Shown here one piece after another: positions 1-6,068 of a stretch of DNA of 11,323 nucleotides; position 1 is the stretch's first letter, and each line of letters begins with the position of its first letter. The notes below the pieces were generated by a model that did no database searches, was not told the origin of the DNA, and saw nothing but the letters and a program-made list of their open reading frames with translations. This DNA is from Deltaproteobacteria bacterium (GTDB lineage: Bacteria; Desulfobacterota; DSM-4660; Desulfatiglandales; Desulfatiglandaceae): positions 1 to 11,323 of the forward strand of contig JABGPV010000170.1 of assembly GCA_018644785.1 (NCBI GenBank). Direction: 5' to 3'. The translations under genes were made by a program, and so were the position numbers.

Positions 1-390
1 ATGACAAGAGCCCGGGTGGCCCCTGAGGAAATTGACTATATCAATGCCCACGGCACTTCCACAGCACTGAACGACCCTGCCGAAACCTTTGCCATCAAAA
101 ATGCACTTGGAAATGCCGCCAAAAATGTGGCCATCAGTTCCACCAAATCCATGACAGGCCATTTGATCGGCGCATCAGGGGGTATCGAAACCATCGCCAC
201 GGCGCTGATGATCGAAAACGGCAGGATTCACGCCACCATCAACCTGGAAAACCCCGATGAAGGCTGCGATCTTTTTTATGTCCCTCAGAAGCCCATCCGC
301 AGAGAAATCAGAAAGGCCATCAACAACAGCTTTGGATTCGGAGGTCAAAACGCCTCCCTTTTGCTCAACCGATACGACCCACAGCCTTAG
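1..390 (+). CDS. fabF: 3-oxoacyl-[ACP] synthase II, C-terminal part
   Basis: This enzyme condenses malonyl-ACP with a growing acyl-ACP in type II fatty acid elongation in the cytoplasm. Only the last 129 residues are inside the window. The frame is open at base 1, so the real start and the catalytic Cys lie upstream, and the ATG at base 1 is an internal Met. The visible part carries two of the catalytic landmarks: NAHGTST (His at visible residue 17) and STKSMTGHLIGASGG (Lys 49, His 54). Their spacings of 32 and 37 residues match Lys335 and His340 relative to His303 in E. coli FabF. The family's terminal NNSFGFGGQNASLL motif is intact and the gene ends at TAG. In several delta-proteobacteria fabF is followed by rpiB or glyA. 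Here the accessory island starts straight after the stop, so this is the core/accessory border. FabB or a polyketide-type KAS is less likely because the match to FabF is so regular. Confidence 0.95.
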   Translation: MTRARVAPEEIDYINAHGTSTALNDPAETFAIKNALGNAAKNVAISSTKSMTGHLIGASGGIETIATALMIENGRIHATINLENPDEGCDLFYVPQKPIRREIRKAINNSFGFGGQNASLLLNRYDPQP

Positions 391-430
391 ATTACCCGGC
401 AGGCCCAACGGTTGTATGAACTACTCTGAG

Positions 431-470
431 CCCCAAAAAAAGAAGGGCTGTAATCTGTTAAGATTACAGC
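431..470 (-). terminator. factor-independent terminator reading leftward
   Basis: A perfect 9-bp inverted repeat (GCTGTAATC, six-base loop, GATTACAGC) occupies 447-470. On the minus strand the stem is followed within a few bases by a run of seven T (forward A-run at 435-441). On the plus strand it is followed by TACCC, with no T-run. It therefore reads as an intrinsic terminator for transcription coming from the right, ending the hicB-side module before it runs antisense into fabF. The stem is only moderately GC-rich, so its strength is uncertain. Confidence 0.6.
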
Positions 471-537
471 TACCCTATCCGCACCCATTTTCCGCGTTTT
501 GCGCGGGGAGTTCTGATGAGGCATTTTCTTCGGCTTG

Positions 538-553
538 TCGCGACATGTCGCGA
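538..553. repeat. 16-bp perfect palindrome with neighbouring half-sites
   Basis: TCGCGACATGTCGCGA is a perfect 16-bp palindrome. The element TGTCGC occurs at 536 and 546 and again at 569, in TGTCGCAATA. The arrangement resembles an operator or REP-like sequence. No gene start lies close by, so its role is unknown. Confidence 0.45.
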
Positions 554-591
554 TACCGTATCATGATTTGTCGCAATACTATATGGCCAGC

Positions 592-897
592 TTATAATTG
601 GATTGCCTGGATAATCTCTTCAATTTCATGCCCGGCAATTGAGTCATGCCCTACCCATACAGGGACTTTGGCTTCAAGGGCAACGCCGGCAGGCAAGCCG
701 GTTTTCAGTGCATCCGGAAATGGACCCCCGGATCAAAGTATAACTTCACGATCTTTCTCACCACGTCCTGGGCTATTTCCAGTATTTCGAAACCGTTCTC
801 CCCTGGCCAGGAACTCGAGAAAATCATCGCTGGTTGCGAAATACCCGCCTTCTTCAAAGAGCTCGATCTTAACGGACAGCAGATATTCAGACATCAT
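592..897 (-). pseudogene. HicB-like antitoxin, frameshifted relic
   Basis: Reading leftward from ATGATG at 897, the frame gives MSEYLLSVKIELFEEGGYF and then ATSDDFLEFLARGE, typical of the HicB antitoxin fold. The reading then moves by one base inside an AGGGGAG run near 800-815 and continues as IAQDVVRKIVKLYFDPGV. A second shift at the GGGGGTCC run near 723-728 leads to FPDALKTGLPAGVALEAKVP and HEIEEIIQAIQL, ending at TAA (592-594). Joining the three pieces restores about 100 residues of continuous HicB-like protein, so this is a recent pseudogene with at least two single-base indels in homopolymer runs. No hicA toxin is visible on either side. The reconstruction was made by eye. The HicB family name is likely but not certain, and a sequencing error in the G-runs could mimic the damage. 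Confidence 0.65.
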
Positions 898-941
898 CTA
901 CAGAAAAATTTTATATCCGACACGCAAAACTTTTGCCAATA

Positions 942-1080
942 TTATAGTGGTTGCCACCTAAAGGACCATAGTTTTGCAAACGATCTAAAATCTCGTATGT
1001 TTTCTATTTGACGTACATCTCTTTCCAGGTATGTGCATGGCTCGTTACTGGTTTACCATACCATTTGGTGTCGATAGCCT
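942..1080 (-). pseudogene. DUF4143 ATPase scrap (central segment)
   Basis: One minus-strand frame, ending at TAA (942-944), reads TYLERDVRQIENIRDFRSFA. This closely matches the YLERDV segment of ATPase 3 in this window (residues 171-190). The short upstream part of the frame has a stop (WxTS around 1050), and after FAKLW the family similarity is lost. Only about 25 recognisable residues of an approximately 390-residue protein remain. No Walker motifs or nuclease motif survive, so it cannot be functional. Bases 1081-1213 to its right hold nothing I recognise. Confidence 0.7.
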
Positions 1081-1213
1081 GATGCCTTTAGGGATTGAGG
1101 GAAAGCTAAAGCAGAGGATGAGCCTGCCCGAGGTGGCCGTATAAGCATCTTGGGATGTCAGAGGTTCGGCCCAAGATAACTCTATTCAAATAGCCGGAGT
1201 TCAAGAATGTCTT

Positions 1214-1336
1214 TCATGAGAGTAAAATGGAAATCCAATGAGTAAATTTCACATCGATTAAGAAATCAAATTTTTCAGAATTATTCCCACTCCTGAAATA
1301 CTCTATCCATACGGACGTATCGACTAATACCGACAT
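1214..1336 (-). pseudogene. vapC: VapC PIN-domain toxin, truncated N-terminus
   Basis: VapC toxins are PIN-domain RNases that cleave tRNA or rRNA when their VapB antitoxin is removed. This frame starts at ATG 1336, overlapping the end of vapB by 13 bases as expected for a coupled operon. It reads MSVLVDTSVWIEYFRSGNN, with the first catalytic Asp at residue 6. After about 28 plausible residues the sequence stops looking like a PIN domain and hits TGA at codon 41. A complete VapC is about 130 residues with four acidic residues. Here only the first acidic site is present, so the toxin is dead. Nothing further downstream in any frame clearly restores it. Confidence 0.75.
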
Positions 1337-1527
1337 TTACGCTCTCTCATCGCATCCATATCAATGTCCAAATCCATCTTACCCTTATATTTTTTCAAGC
1401 CGGATATCTTTGATTTCCTTATCAAATCTTCTAAGGCAGTAATAATAACTCTGGTTTTTGTATTAATTTGAGTAGCCTTCATAGCTTCATCAATTAAATC
1501 TTCAGGTAAGTCAAGCGTTGTTCGCAT
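1324..1527 (-). CDS. vapB: VapB-type antitoxin
   Basis: This is a 67-residue antitoxin whose N-terminus (MRTTLDLPEDLIDEAMKATQ) fits the short VapB family that opens with a ribbon-helix-helix-like DNA-binding segment. Its basic and acidic C-terminal tail would bind the toxin. The start at 1527 is chosen because a GAGGAGG Shine-Dalgarno sequence lies just upstream; the longer in-frame start at 1587 would read through the operator and promoter. It overlaps vapC by 13 bases. The antitoxin is intact while its toxin is truncated, the usual order of decay because losing the antitoxin first would be lethal. It may still bind DNA and cross-regulate related modules. Confidence 0.8.
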   Translation of the reverse strand: MRTTLDLPEDLIDEAMKATQINTKTRVIITALEDLIRKSKISGLKKYKGKMDLDIDMDAMRERKCRY

Positions 1528-1548
1528 AATTGGCCTCCTCGCATATAG

Positions 1549-1587
1549 TTTATGCATAAAAGTAACATTTAATGCATAAGATATCAA
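1549..1587 (-). promoter_or_regulatory. vapB promoter with paired palindromic operators
   Basis: On the minus strand, TTGATA (1587-1582) is followed after 17 bases by TACTTT (1564-1559), a plausible sigma70-type promoter. A perfect 12-bp palindrome TTTATGCATAAA (1549-1560) and a near copy centred on ATGCAT (about 1569-1579) lie with centres 20 bp apart, two helical turns, over the promoter. This suits cooperative autorepression by VapB. The operator assignment is inferred from position and symmetry. Confidence 0.55.
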
Positions 1588-1625
1588 GTCCGGGCTGAAC
1601 GCTACGGTTCTCTTGGTGTAAAGGC

Positions 1626-1673
1626 TTCAGAAAGCTTTGAGGTTTGATAGAGCCTGGAAACAAACTCCTTTTC
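1626..1673 (-). pseudogene. Y1/RAYT-type transposase 3' end, most decayed relic
   Basis: TTCAGAAAGC is joined to a sequence close to TTTGAAGGTTTGATAGACCC and the following ACAAA.TCCTTT. Both halves occur in the relic at 2508-2885 but are about 70 bp apart there. This is therefore an internally deleted, diverged copy of the same transposase 3' end in the same orientation. It lies exactly between the vapB module and the TumE module. It is short, so confidence is moderate. Confidence 0.5.
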
Positions 1674-1686
1674 TAGTTTCCGCTAC

Positions 1687-2079
1687 TCATTTCCTTATGA
1701 GGATACATTCCATCTCATCGATGAACACAAAGATATCAGGCTTTCCGGAAAAACCTTCCACATGGTCTTCACCTACATGAAGATGATGCGGCGCATAAGG
1801 GAGGCCTGGATGATGGGGTGCGTTTTCCCTTCTTTTGACGGTTCTCCCCTGTGAATCCTGCCAATGGAAACTGTATTTCAGAGGATAGGAGACGTGTCCC
1901 CTATCTTTGACGTACAGAAAGCACTCAAATACTCCCCCGCCTGTTAGAGCGGTTCTGATCCTCAGCTTTCCACCATCCGGGGAAATATCTCTTCGAATGA
2001 TTTGGTATGACAGAATCGCAGGGCATTCAATAAGCCTGGCTTCGATCTCATCGAAATGGCGGCGAAGCCTTTCGTTCAT
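1687..2079 (-). CDS. TumE-like toxin (DUF6516)
   Basis: This 130-residue protein resembles the TumE/DUF6516 toxin family of type II TA systems. The recognisable features are the N-terminal helix (MNERLRRHFDEIEARL), the central YSFHWQD block (residues 69-75), and a histidine-rich stretch with APHHPGL (87-93) and PHHLH (97-101), ending in a short hydrophobic strand (IFVFIDEME). The molecular target of the family is not known to me; the His cluster could be a catalytic or metal site. The ATG overlaps the TGA of the upstream gene in an ATGA arrangement, so translation is coupled and the upstream gene is the antitoxin. The frame is complete, with no sign of decay. The family assignment is from memory of the motif pattern. 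The gene could instead be described simply as a conserved small protein of a two-gene operon. Confidence 0.65.
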   Translation of the reverse strand: MNERLRRHFDEIEARLIECPAILSYQIIRRDISPDGGKLRIRTALTGGGVFECFLYVKDRGHVSYPLKYSFHWQDSQGRTVKRRENAPHHPGLPYAPHHLHVGEDHVEGFSGKPDIFVFIDEMECILIRK

Positions 2080-2396
2080 ACGGTAGCCTCTTGTTGGAGA
2101 AGCGATAAACGCTTATCAATGCCGGAAAGCATGTCAACGGTGGCCGACCATTCCATGTAATCCATTTCGTCGCCCATCGTCCCCTCTTCATAACGCCTAT
2201 TGAATTCATCGGAACTTATTCCATATTTATCTTCAAATCCAGCCTTCTGTATCAAAAGACGCTGTTTCAGTTCGTCCATTCGAGAGGCTTCCCGTTTTAG
2301 CAATTTCTCAATGGCCAGTTCCACCACCGGATCTACAGCGGAAGCATCAACAGCAACATATTGTTCTAATAATTTGACCTTATCGAGAACAGCCAT
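2076..2396 (-). CDS. antitoxin partner of the TumE-like toxin
   Basis: This 106-residue, mostly helical protein has three parts: an N-terminal segment (MAVLDKVKLLEQYVAVD), a charged helix (residues 36-60) and an acidic C-terminal half (YEEGTMGDEMDYMEW, then a final amphipathic helix). Small acidic proteins of this type precede TumE/DUF6516 toxins. The start at 2396 is supported by AGGAGG eight bases upstream; a longer frame to 2465 exists but would begin inside the promoter. The last codon overlaps the toxin start by four bases. I see no classical HTH, so how it would bind DNA is unclear. The antitoxin role is inferred from position, size and coupling rather than from a diagnostic motif. Confidence 0.6.
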   Translation of the reverse strand: MAVLDKVKLLEQYVAVDASAVDPVVELAIEKLLKREASRMDELKQRLLIQKAGFEDKYGISSDEFNRRYEEGTMGDEMDYMEWSATVDMLSGIDKRLSLLQQEATV

Positions 2397-2447
2397 CGTG
2401 GAACCTCCTATTTTTCCTATTATATCGTCATATTCTTTCCGTAGTGT

Positions 2448-2476
2448 AACGTATAAGGAGAACACAACCGGGTCAA
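2448..2476 (-). promoter_or_regulatory. promoter of the TumE-type TA operon
   Basis: On the minus strand, TTGACC (2476-2471) is followed by a 17-base spacer and TACGTT (2453-2448), giving a leader of about 45 bases before the antitoxin start. A second TATAAT (2424-2419) lies nearer the gene but would place the transcript start right against the Shine-Dalgarno sequence and has no good -35. The upstream pair is preferred. Confidence 0.45.
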
Positions 2477-2507
2477 TAAAATAATAATTTTACTGCGCCT
2501 ATTTGCT

Positions 2508-2885
2508 TTAACCAATACTTTCAGAAAGCCGCTTGAGGGAATAAATGCCATTCAGGCCTTGAATGGGTTTGGGGCGTTTCTCATGTTTGGATGAAAAATG
2601 CCCTTTGAAGGTTTGATAGACCCTTGAGACAAATTCCTTTGTCCCGATAATACCGCTGTCCGTAAAGTATCGGGTCCGGTATCGGAACCGGTCCAATTCA
2701 CTCAGTTCCAGGCTTGCCCCGTGCAATTTATTTGTAACAGCGTAGCGTATTTCACTGGGGCCTCTGGAGCGGTCTTCGGAAGGCGCTATTAATCCGCTGG
2801 TGGCGCCGGTTGTAAAACCAGGAAAACCCCTGTTTCATCGCCTTCACGAATTCCGACATATTGGCCCATTTCTCCTTCCGACGTA
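2508..2885 (-). pseudogene. Y1/RAYT-type transposase relic (centre plus C-terminus)
   Basis: This is a remnant of an IS200-like Y1 transposase of the REP-associated type. Bases 2885-2798 encode KWANMSEFVKAMKQGFSWFY and then NRRHQR, the segment that normally follows the HUH motif. At 2797 the reading frame changes and continues as GLIAPSEDR, KLHGASLELSE, RYRTRYFTDSGIIGTKEFVS and KRPKPIQGLNGIYSLKRLSE, then stops at 2508. The N-terminus with the HUH motif and the region between the two segments, including the catalytic Tyr, are missing, so it is inactive. The 278 bp from 2520 to 2797 are repeated without gaps at 4511-4788. This is a different transposase subfamily from the intact one at 9698-10696. 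Confidence 0.8.
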
Positions 2886-3074
2886 ACTCAAACTACACCC
2901 ATATCATTTAGCAATATCATAAGTATTTTGCCTGCCTCCTTTTTTCCCTTCGAGAGTTCACGCAGAAAAAGGTTGTCCCTTCTGTTGTTGCCCCAATTTG
3001 TGCATTCTTTGTGAATTTCATCACCTTTTTCAGGCGAATAATGTGATGATCTTCACAAAATTCTCCCAAATATA
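2886..3074. other. gene-free spacer before ATPase 1
   Basis: No convincing gene, RNA or repeat is visible here. Open frames on the minus strand run on into ATPase 1 as antisense shadows and do not resemble a known family. Confidence 0.5.
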
Positions 3075-3103
3075 TTGACATCCACAAATTTTCCTGACAA
3101 CAT
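3075..3103 (+). promoter_or_regulatory. candidate promoter of ATPase 1, near-leaderless
   Basis: TTGACA (3075-3080) is followed by 17 bases and then CAACAT (3098-3103), a weak -10. A transcript would start around 3110, only a base or two before the ATG at 3112. No Shine-Dalgarno sequence is visible between them, which fits leaderless or nearly leaderless translation. The -35 is perfect; the -10 is poor. Confidence 0.4.
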
Positions 3104-3111
3104 ATCCCACC

Positions 3112-4449
3112 ATGAAAAGAGATATTTATGCAGAGTTGATGGCATGGAAAACCTCTGCCGGGAGGAAGCCACTGCTTTTGCAGGGCGCACGGCAGACCGG
3201 GAAAACCTATATCCTGAAAGAATTCGGAAACCATGAATATGAAAACCTGGTCTACTGCAATTTTGAGGAAGACCCCGGTCTGGACCAGCTCTTTCAAGCG
3301 GATTTGAACCCGGAACGGGTACTCGGTGAACTGGCCATCTACAAGAATTATGATATTCAACAGGCAACCGATCTGGTTGTGTTCGACGAAATACAGGTTT
3401 CAAATCGTGCTTTGAATTCTTTGAAGTATTTTGCCGAACAGAAAAAAGAAACCCACATCGCGGCCGCGGGCTCACTGCTGGGGGTGAAACTCTCCAGCCC
3501 CGGATCTTTTCCCGTGGGGAAAGTCCATTTTCTCTATCTCTACCCAATGACGTTTCTGGAGTTTCTTGATGCCATGGGGGAAGGCAGATACAGAAAACTG
3601 CTTCAAGATATCAAGAGTCCTCACCCATTGACGGGGGCCTTTCATTCACATCTCATTGATCTACTTCGCAGATATTACATGGTGGGAGGGATGCCGGAGC
3701 CTGTTCAACACTTTGCAGAGACACAAAATGCTCAGGAAACGAGAAAAATCCAGAAAGATATCATCAAATCCTATGTGCTGGATTTCGCAAAGCACGCCAC
3801 TCCGTCCGATATCCCCAAATTGACACAGATCTGGGATTCCATTCCCCTCCATCTGGCAAGAGAAAATAAGAAATTTGTTTTTTCCGCCCTCAAAAAAGGT
3901 GCCCGTGCCAGGGAATATGAAAACGCCCTGACCTGGCTCATGGATGTGGGGTTGATTTTTCAGGCGCTGGCTGTGGAAACCGTCAAAGCCCCTCTCTCTC
4001 ACTATGCGAATACCACCTCTTTTAAGGTATATGCTTTAGATGTGGGTCTTCTGGGCGCCATGGGCGATACGCCGGTTGACCTGTTGGCACGGGGGGAGAG
4101 GCTTTTTAATGAGTACGAAGGCGCGTTTGTAGAAAACTATGTGGCCCAACAACTGGTTTCACATTTTGGGCACAGGCTCTATTACTGGAGGAGTAAGGGC
4201 GGGAGGGCAGAGCTGGACTTTCTGTGTGAATTCGGGGGGGAGATCTGCCCGCTGGAGGTGAAGGCGGGCATTAACCCTAAAAGCAAAAGCCTGAAGTCCT
4301 ATGATTCACAATTCAAGCCGCCCACACTGGCCCGGGCAAATCTGCTCAACCTGAAAAAGGACGGCAAGATTCTCAACCTTCCGCTCTACGCGGTTTTTCT
4401 GCTTCCCGCATTGATGATGGATGCGCATGAAGATGGTTTTGCCCCCTGA
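3112..4449 (+). CDS. AAA_14/DUF4143 ATPase 1
   Basis: This 445-residue protein has an N-terminal AAA-type ATPase domain and a C-terminal DUF4143 domain. Walker A is GARQTGKT (25-32), Walker B is LVVFDEIQ (88-95), and a sensor-like AAAGSLLG follows (117-124). The C-terminus carries a PD-(D/E)XK nuclease-like pattern: E341 in the GAFVEN helix, AELDF (E367, D369) and LEVKAG (E382, K384). The family is widespread in bacteria and archaea, often in many copies, and its biological role is not established. ATP-driven DNA handling or nuclease action is only inferred. The gene is monocistronic, with a transposase relic 61 bp downstream on the other strand. It has no Shine-Dalgarno sequence; the start follows from the family's usual N-terminus (MKRDIYAEL, about 20 residues before Walker A). 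All key residues look intact. It is similar in design to ATPase 2 but clearly diverged. Confidence 0.9.
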   Translation: MKRDIYAELMAWKTSAGRKPLLLQGARQTGKTYILKEFGNHEYENLVYCNFEEDPGLDQLFQADLNPERVLGELAIYKNYDIQQATDLVVFDEIQVSNRALNSLKYFAEQKKETHIAAAGSLLGVKLSSPGSFPVGKVHFLYLYPMTFLEFLDAMGEGRYRKLLQDIKSPHPLTGAFHSHLIDLLRRYYMVGGMPEPVQHFAETQNAQETRKIQKDIIKSYVLDFAKHATPSDIPKLTQIWDSIPLHLARENKKFVFSALKKGARAREYENALTWLMDVGLIFQALAVETVKAPLSHYANTTSFKVYALDVGLLGAMGDTPVDLLARGERLFNEYEGAFVENYVAQQLVSHFGHRLYYWRSKGGRAELDFLCEFGGEICPLEVKAGINPKSKSLKSYDSQFKPPTLARANLLNLKKDGKILNLPLYAVFLLPALMMDAHEDGFAP

Positions 4450-4510
4450 CTGCCTTGATTTGACCAGGCCCTCGGGCCGGATTTGACAACGACAACTCAT
4501 ATGCGATCTT

Positions 4511-4788
4511 TTCCGACGGTGTTTTCAGGCAATAGATGCCGCCCAAGCCCCGAATAAGTTTGGGGCGTTTCTCATGTCTGGAGGAGAAATGGCATTTGAA
4601 GTTCCGATAGACCCTTGAGACAAACTCCTTTGTCCCGATAATGCCGCTGTCGGTAAAATACCGGGTCCGATACCGGAATCGGCCCACTTCACTCAGTTCC
4701 AGGCTTGCCCCGTGCAATTTACTTGTAACAGCGCAGCGTATTTCACTGGTGCCTTTGGAGCGGTCTTCGGAAGGCGCTATTAATCCGC
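4511..4788 (-). pseudogene. Y1/RAYT-type transposase 3' relic, 278-bp repeat copy
   Basis: This is the same C-terminal transposase fragment as at 2520-2797: 278 bp, ungapped and with the same ends. It encodes SEIRCAVTSKLHGASLELSE, RYRTRYFTDSGIIGTKEFVS and KRPKLIRGLGGIYCLKTPSE. The original stop is lost, and the frame runs on past 4511 into the antisense of the ATPase 1 3' end. The last 67 bp belong to a sequence variant shared with the relic at 9333, rather than with those at 2520 and 7845. It has no HUH motif or catalytic Tyr and is inactive. Confidence 0.8.
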
Positions 4789-5039
4789 ATTTTTCAATGC
4801 TTTCCTGGATCGCCGCCTATGAGATAAAAAAGTCGTGGAGCCCCATCTGGACAGCGGTCAAGGGAGAGTTATCGGCCATTCTGGATCAACTGCGGGCGTG
4901 GCAGACAGGTTCTCAGAGTTCCCAACCCCACGGCCCCAATGCCTACACTGATCTCCTCATCGGGTACGGCATCCTGGCAACGACAAATAAAGAAATTGAC
5001 AGGGTGCAAAACCTTGGGTATGCTGTTTTCCATAAATAA
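4789..5039 (+). other. unrecognised C-terminal coding fragment
   Basis: A plus-strand frame beginning at the edge of the transposase relic reads IAAYEIKKSWSPIWTAVKGE, then ILDQLRAWQT, and ends DLLIGYGILATTNKEIDRVQ followed by nine more residues and TAA at 5037. It looks like natural protein and has no start of its own after the repeat. The last part faintly recalls the end of a PIN domain, but I do not recognise the family. The promoter of the next operon lies within its 3' end, which suggests that the fragment is no longer used. Confidence 0.35.
4996..5024 (+). promoter_or_regulatory. promoter of the AbrB/VapC operon
   Basis: TTGACA (4996-5001), a 17-base spacer and TATGCT (5019-5024) form a strong sigma70-like promoter. 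Transcription would start near 5031, about 30 bases before the antitoxin ATG at 5062. AbrB-type antitoxins usually repress their own promoter. No clear palindrome is visible here apart from AT-rich sequence just after the -10. Confidence 0.55.
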
Positions 5040-5061
5040 GTATACCGTGGAGTTGACGACA

Positions 5062-5283
5062 ATGGCAAAAGTAACTGCCAAATATCAAATCACCATACCC
5101 ATAAGGGTCAGAAAAGAACTGGGCATCGTTCCCGGATCGGAAGTGGATATCTCAAAAGAAGGGGAGAAATACGTTCTCGTTGTTGACCCCATAGAAGCCA
5201 TCAGAAAGAAATGGCGTGGAAGACTTAGGGACAGCTCCACAACTATGGCATACCTCGACGAAATCAGAGGCAGTGTGCAGTGA
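5062..5283 (+). CDS. vapB: AbrB/SpoVT-fold antitoxin (VapB)
   Basis: This 73-residue protein opens with the swapped-hairpin AbrB DNA-binding fold (MAKVTAKYQITIPIRVRKEL, then GIVPGSEVDI and KYVLV). An Arg/Lys-rich linker follows (IRKKWRGRLRD), then a C-terminal helix that would occupy the toxin's active site. It acts as the antitoxin and probable autorepressor. A longer in-frame start at 4939 lies inside the older fragment and includes the promoter; 5062 is preferred because the AbrB domain begins there and TGGAG is about ten bases upstream. The TGA overlaps the GTG of vapC in a GTGA arrangement, indicating coupled translation. Confidence 0.85.
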   Translation: MAKVTAKYQITIPIRVRKELGIVPGSEVDISKEGEKYVLVVDPIEAIRKKWRGRLRDSSTTMAYLDEIRGSVQ

Positions 5284-5729
5284 AAGTATGCGTAGATACA
5301 TCTATTTTTCTGGATGTTTTGAAGGATGAATTCAGAAATTTCCAGGACAAGCTGTATCTCGCCCTTGAGAGAAAGGAAATGCTGCTGGCGCCATCCGTCG
5401 TATTCGCGGAGTTGATGCCCCAATTCAAAGGAAATGCCAAACTGCTGGGCGAATTTCTGGAGGAACACAACATTGCCGTAAAGGCGTTGGATACAGACGC
5501 GACCACTGTCGCGGCCAGAGCGTGGATGAAATATCTGAAGAGAAAAACAAAAGAGACATGCCCCCGATGCGGCGGAAAACTGAACCTAAAAGAGCATTTT
5601 CTGTCAGACTTCTATATTGGAGGCTTCGCCGCTACGAATTGTGATGCTATTCTAACCCGGGACAGGGGGATATACAGGAGATATTTCCCTGATTTGACCG
5701 GATATGACGGTTGCCTCAGCAACGAATAA
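5280..5729 (+). CDS. vapC: VapC PIN-domain toxin with a CxxC insert
   Basis: This 149-residue PIN-domain ribonuclease is probably a translation-blocking RNase released when the upstream antitoxin is degraded. The acidic site is complete: D6 (VDTSIFLDVL), E44 (FAELMPQF), D110 (FLSDFYIGG) and D128 (LTRDRGIYRRYFP). The start is GTG at 5280, overlapping the antitoxin stop by four bases. Just before the third acidic residue lies CPRCGGK (Cys94, Cys97), followed by His106, and then Cys121. This looks like half of a zinc-binding knuckle and is not part of the minimal PIN fold. Related VapC proteins with a similar Cys pair are known to me, mainly from archaea, so it may be a subfamily feature. The gene appears intact and functional. 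Confidence 0.88.
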   Translation: MKVCVDTSIFLDVLKDEFRNFQDKLYLALERKEMLLAPSVVFAELMPQFKGNAKLLGEFLEEHNIAVKALDTDATTVAARAWMKYLKRKTKETCPRCGGKLNLKEHFLSDFYIGGFAATNCDAILTRDRGIYRRYFPDLTGYDGCLSNE

Positions 5730-5750
5730 GCCTGTTCATTTTTATCTGTT

Positions 5751-5924
5751 TGCGACACCCCATCATCGGTTATCCCCAGAAGGATAGACCGGGTCCTGGA
5801 AAATCTCGTTTACCTGCACCTGAGGATAAATGGTTTTTATGTGGCGGTGGGAAACATGGGGACAAAAGGAATTGACTTTGTCTGTGAAAAGGGAAACGAA
5901 AAGCGCTATGTACAGGTGGCTACC
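5751..5924 (+). pseudogene. DUF4143 ATPase, C-terminal relic
   Basis: A plus frame without a start reads IDRVLENLVYLHLRINGFYV, then GNMGTKGIDFVCEKGN and KRYVQVA. These are the hallmarks of the C-terminal nuclease-like region in the DUF4143 subfamily that has LEN-helix, (E)IDFV and YVQVA motifs. The Glu usual in the xIDF motif is Gly here (KGIDF). The ATPase half is absent and similarity ends near 5924. It is thus a dead tail of a fifth, different DUF4143 gene in this window, lying between the vapC gene and a Fic relic. Confidence 0.7.
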
Positions 5925-5953
5925 TCATCCCATTCGCCTCGCGCCTCCACACA

Positions 5954-5980
5954 CATCGTTTCATTATCAATGAAACGATG
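5954..5980. repeat. 12-bp perfect inverted repeat, tight hairpin
   Basis: CATCGTTTCATT, a three-base loop, and AATGAAACGATG form a perfect hairpin. The half-site ATCGTTTCAT recurs at 6021-6030. No T-run follows on either strand, so it is not a standard terminator. It could be an operator for a lost gene or the end of a mobile element. Confidence 0.5.
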
Positions 5981-6068
5981 CGGACGAAACGGATAATAAT
6001 AACTTTATATCAAGTGGTTAATCGTTTCATGCCGGGAAGATTCCGTTCCAATTCCGTTTAAGGAAGCG

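Noticed and set aside
257..961. 234-codon open frame on the plus strand
   Set aside because: It is antisense to the HicB-like relic and overlaps the fabF end. The translation is rich in Ser and Arg with no family resemblance.
2917..3547. Two minus-strand open frames of about 150 codons
   Set aside because: Most of their length is antisense to the start of ATPase 1, and the rest shows no recognisable domain.
4373..4717. 114-codon minus-strand frame taken as one gene
   Set aside because: Only its upstream part is transposase. Past 4511 it reads through into the antisense of the ATPase 1 end.
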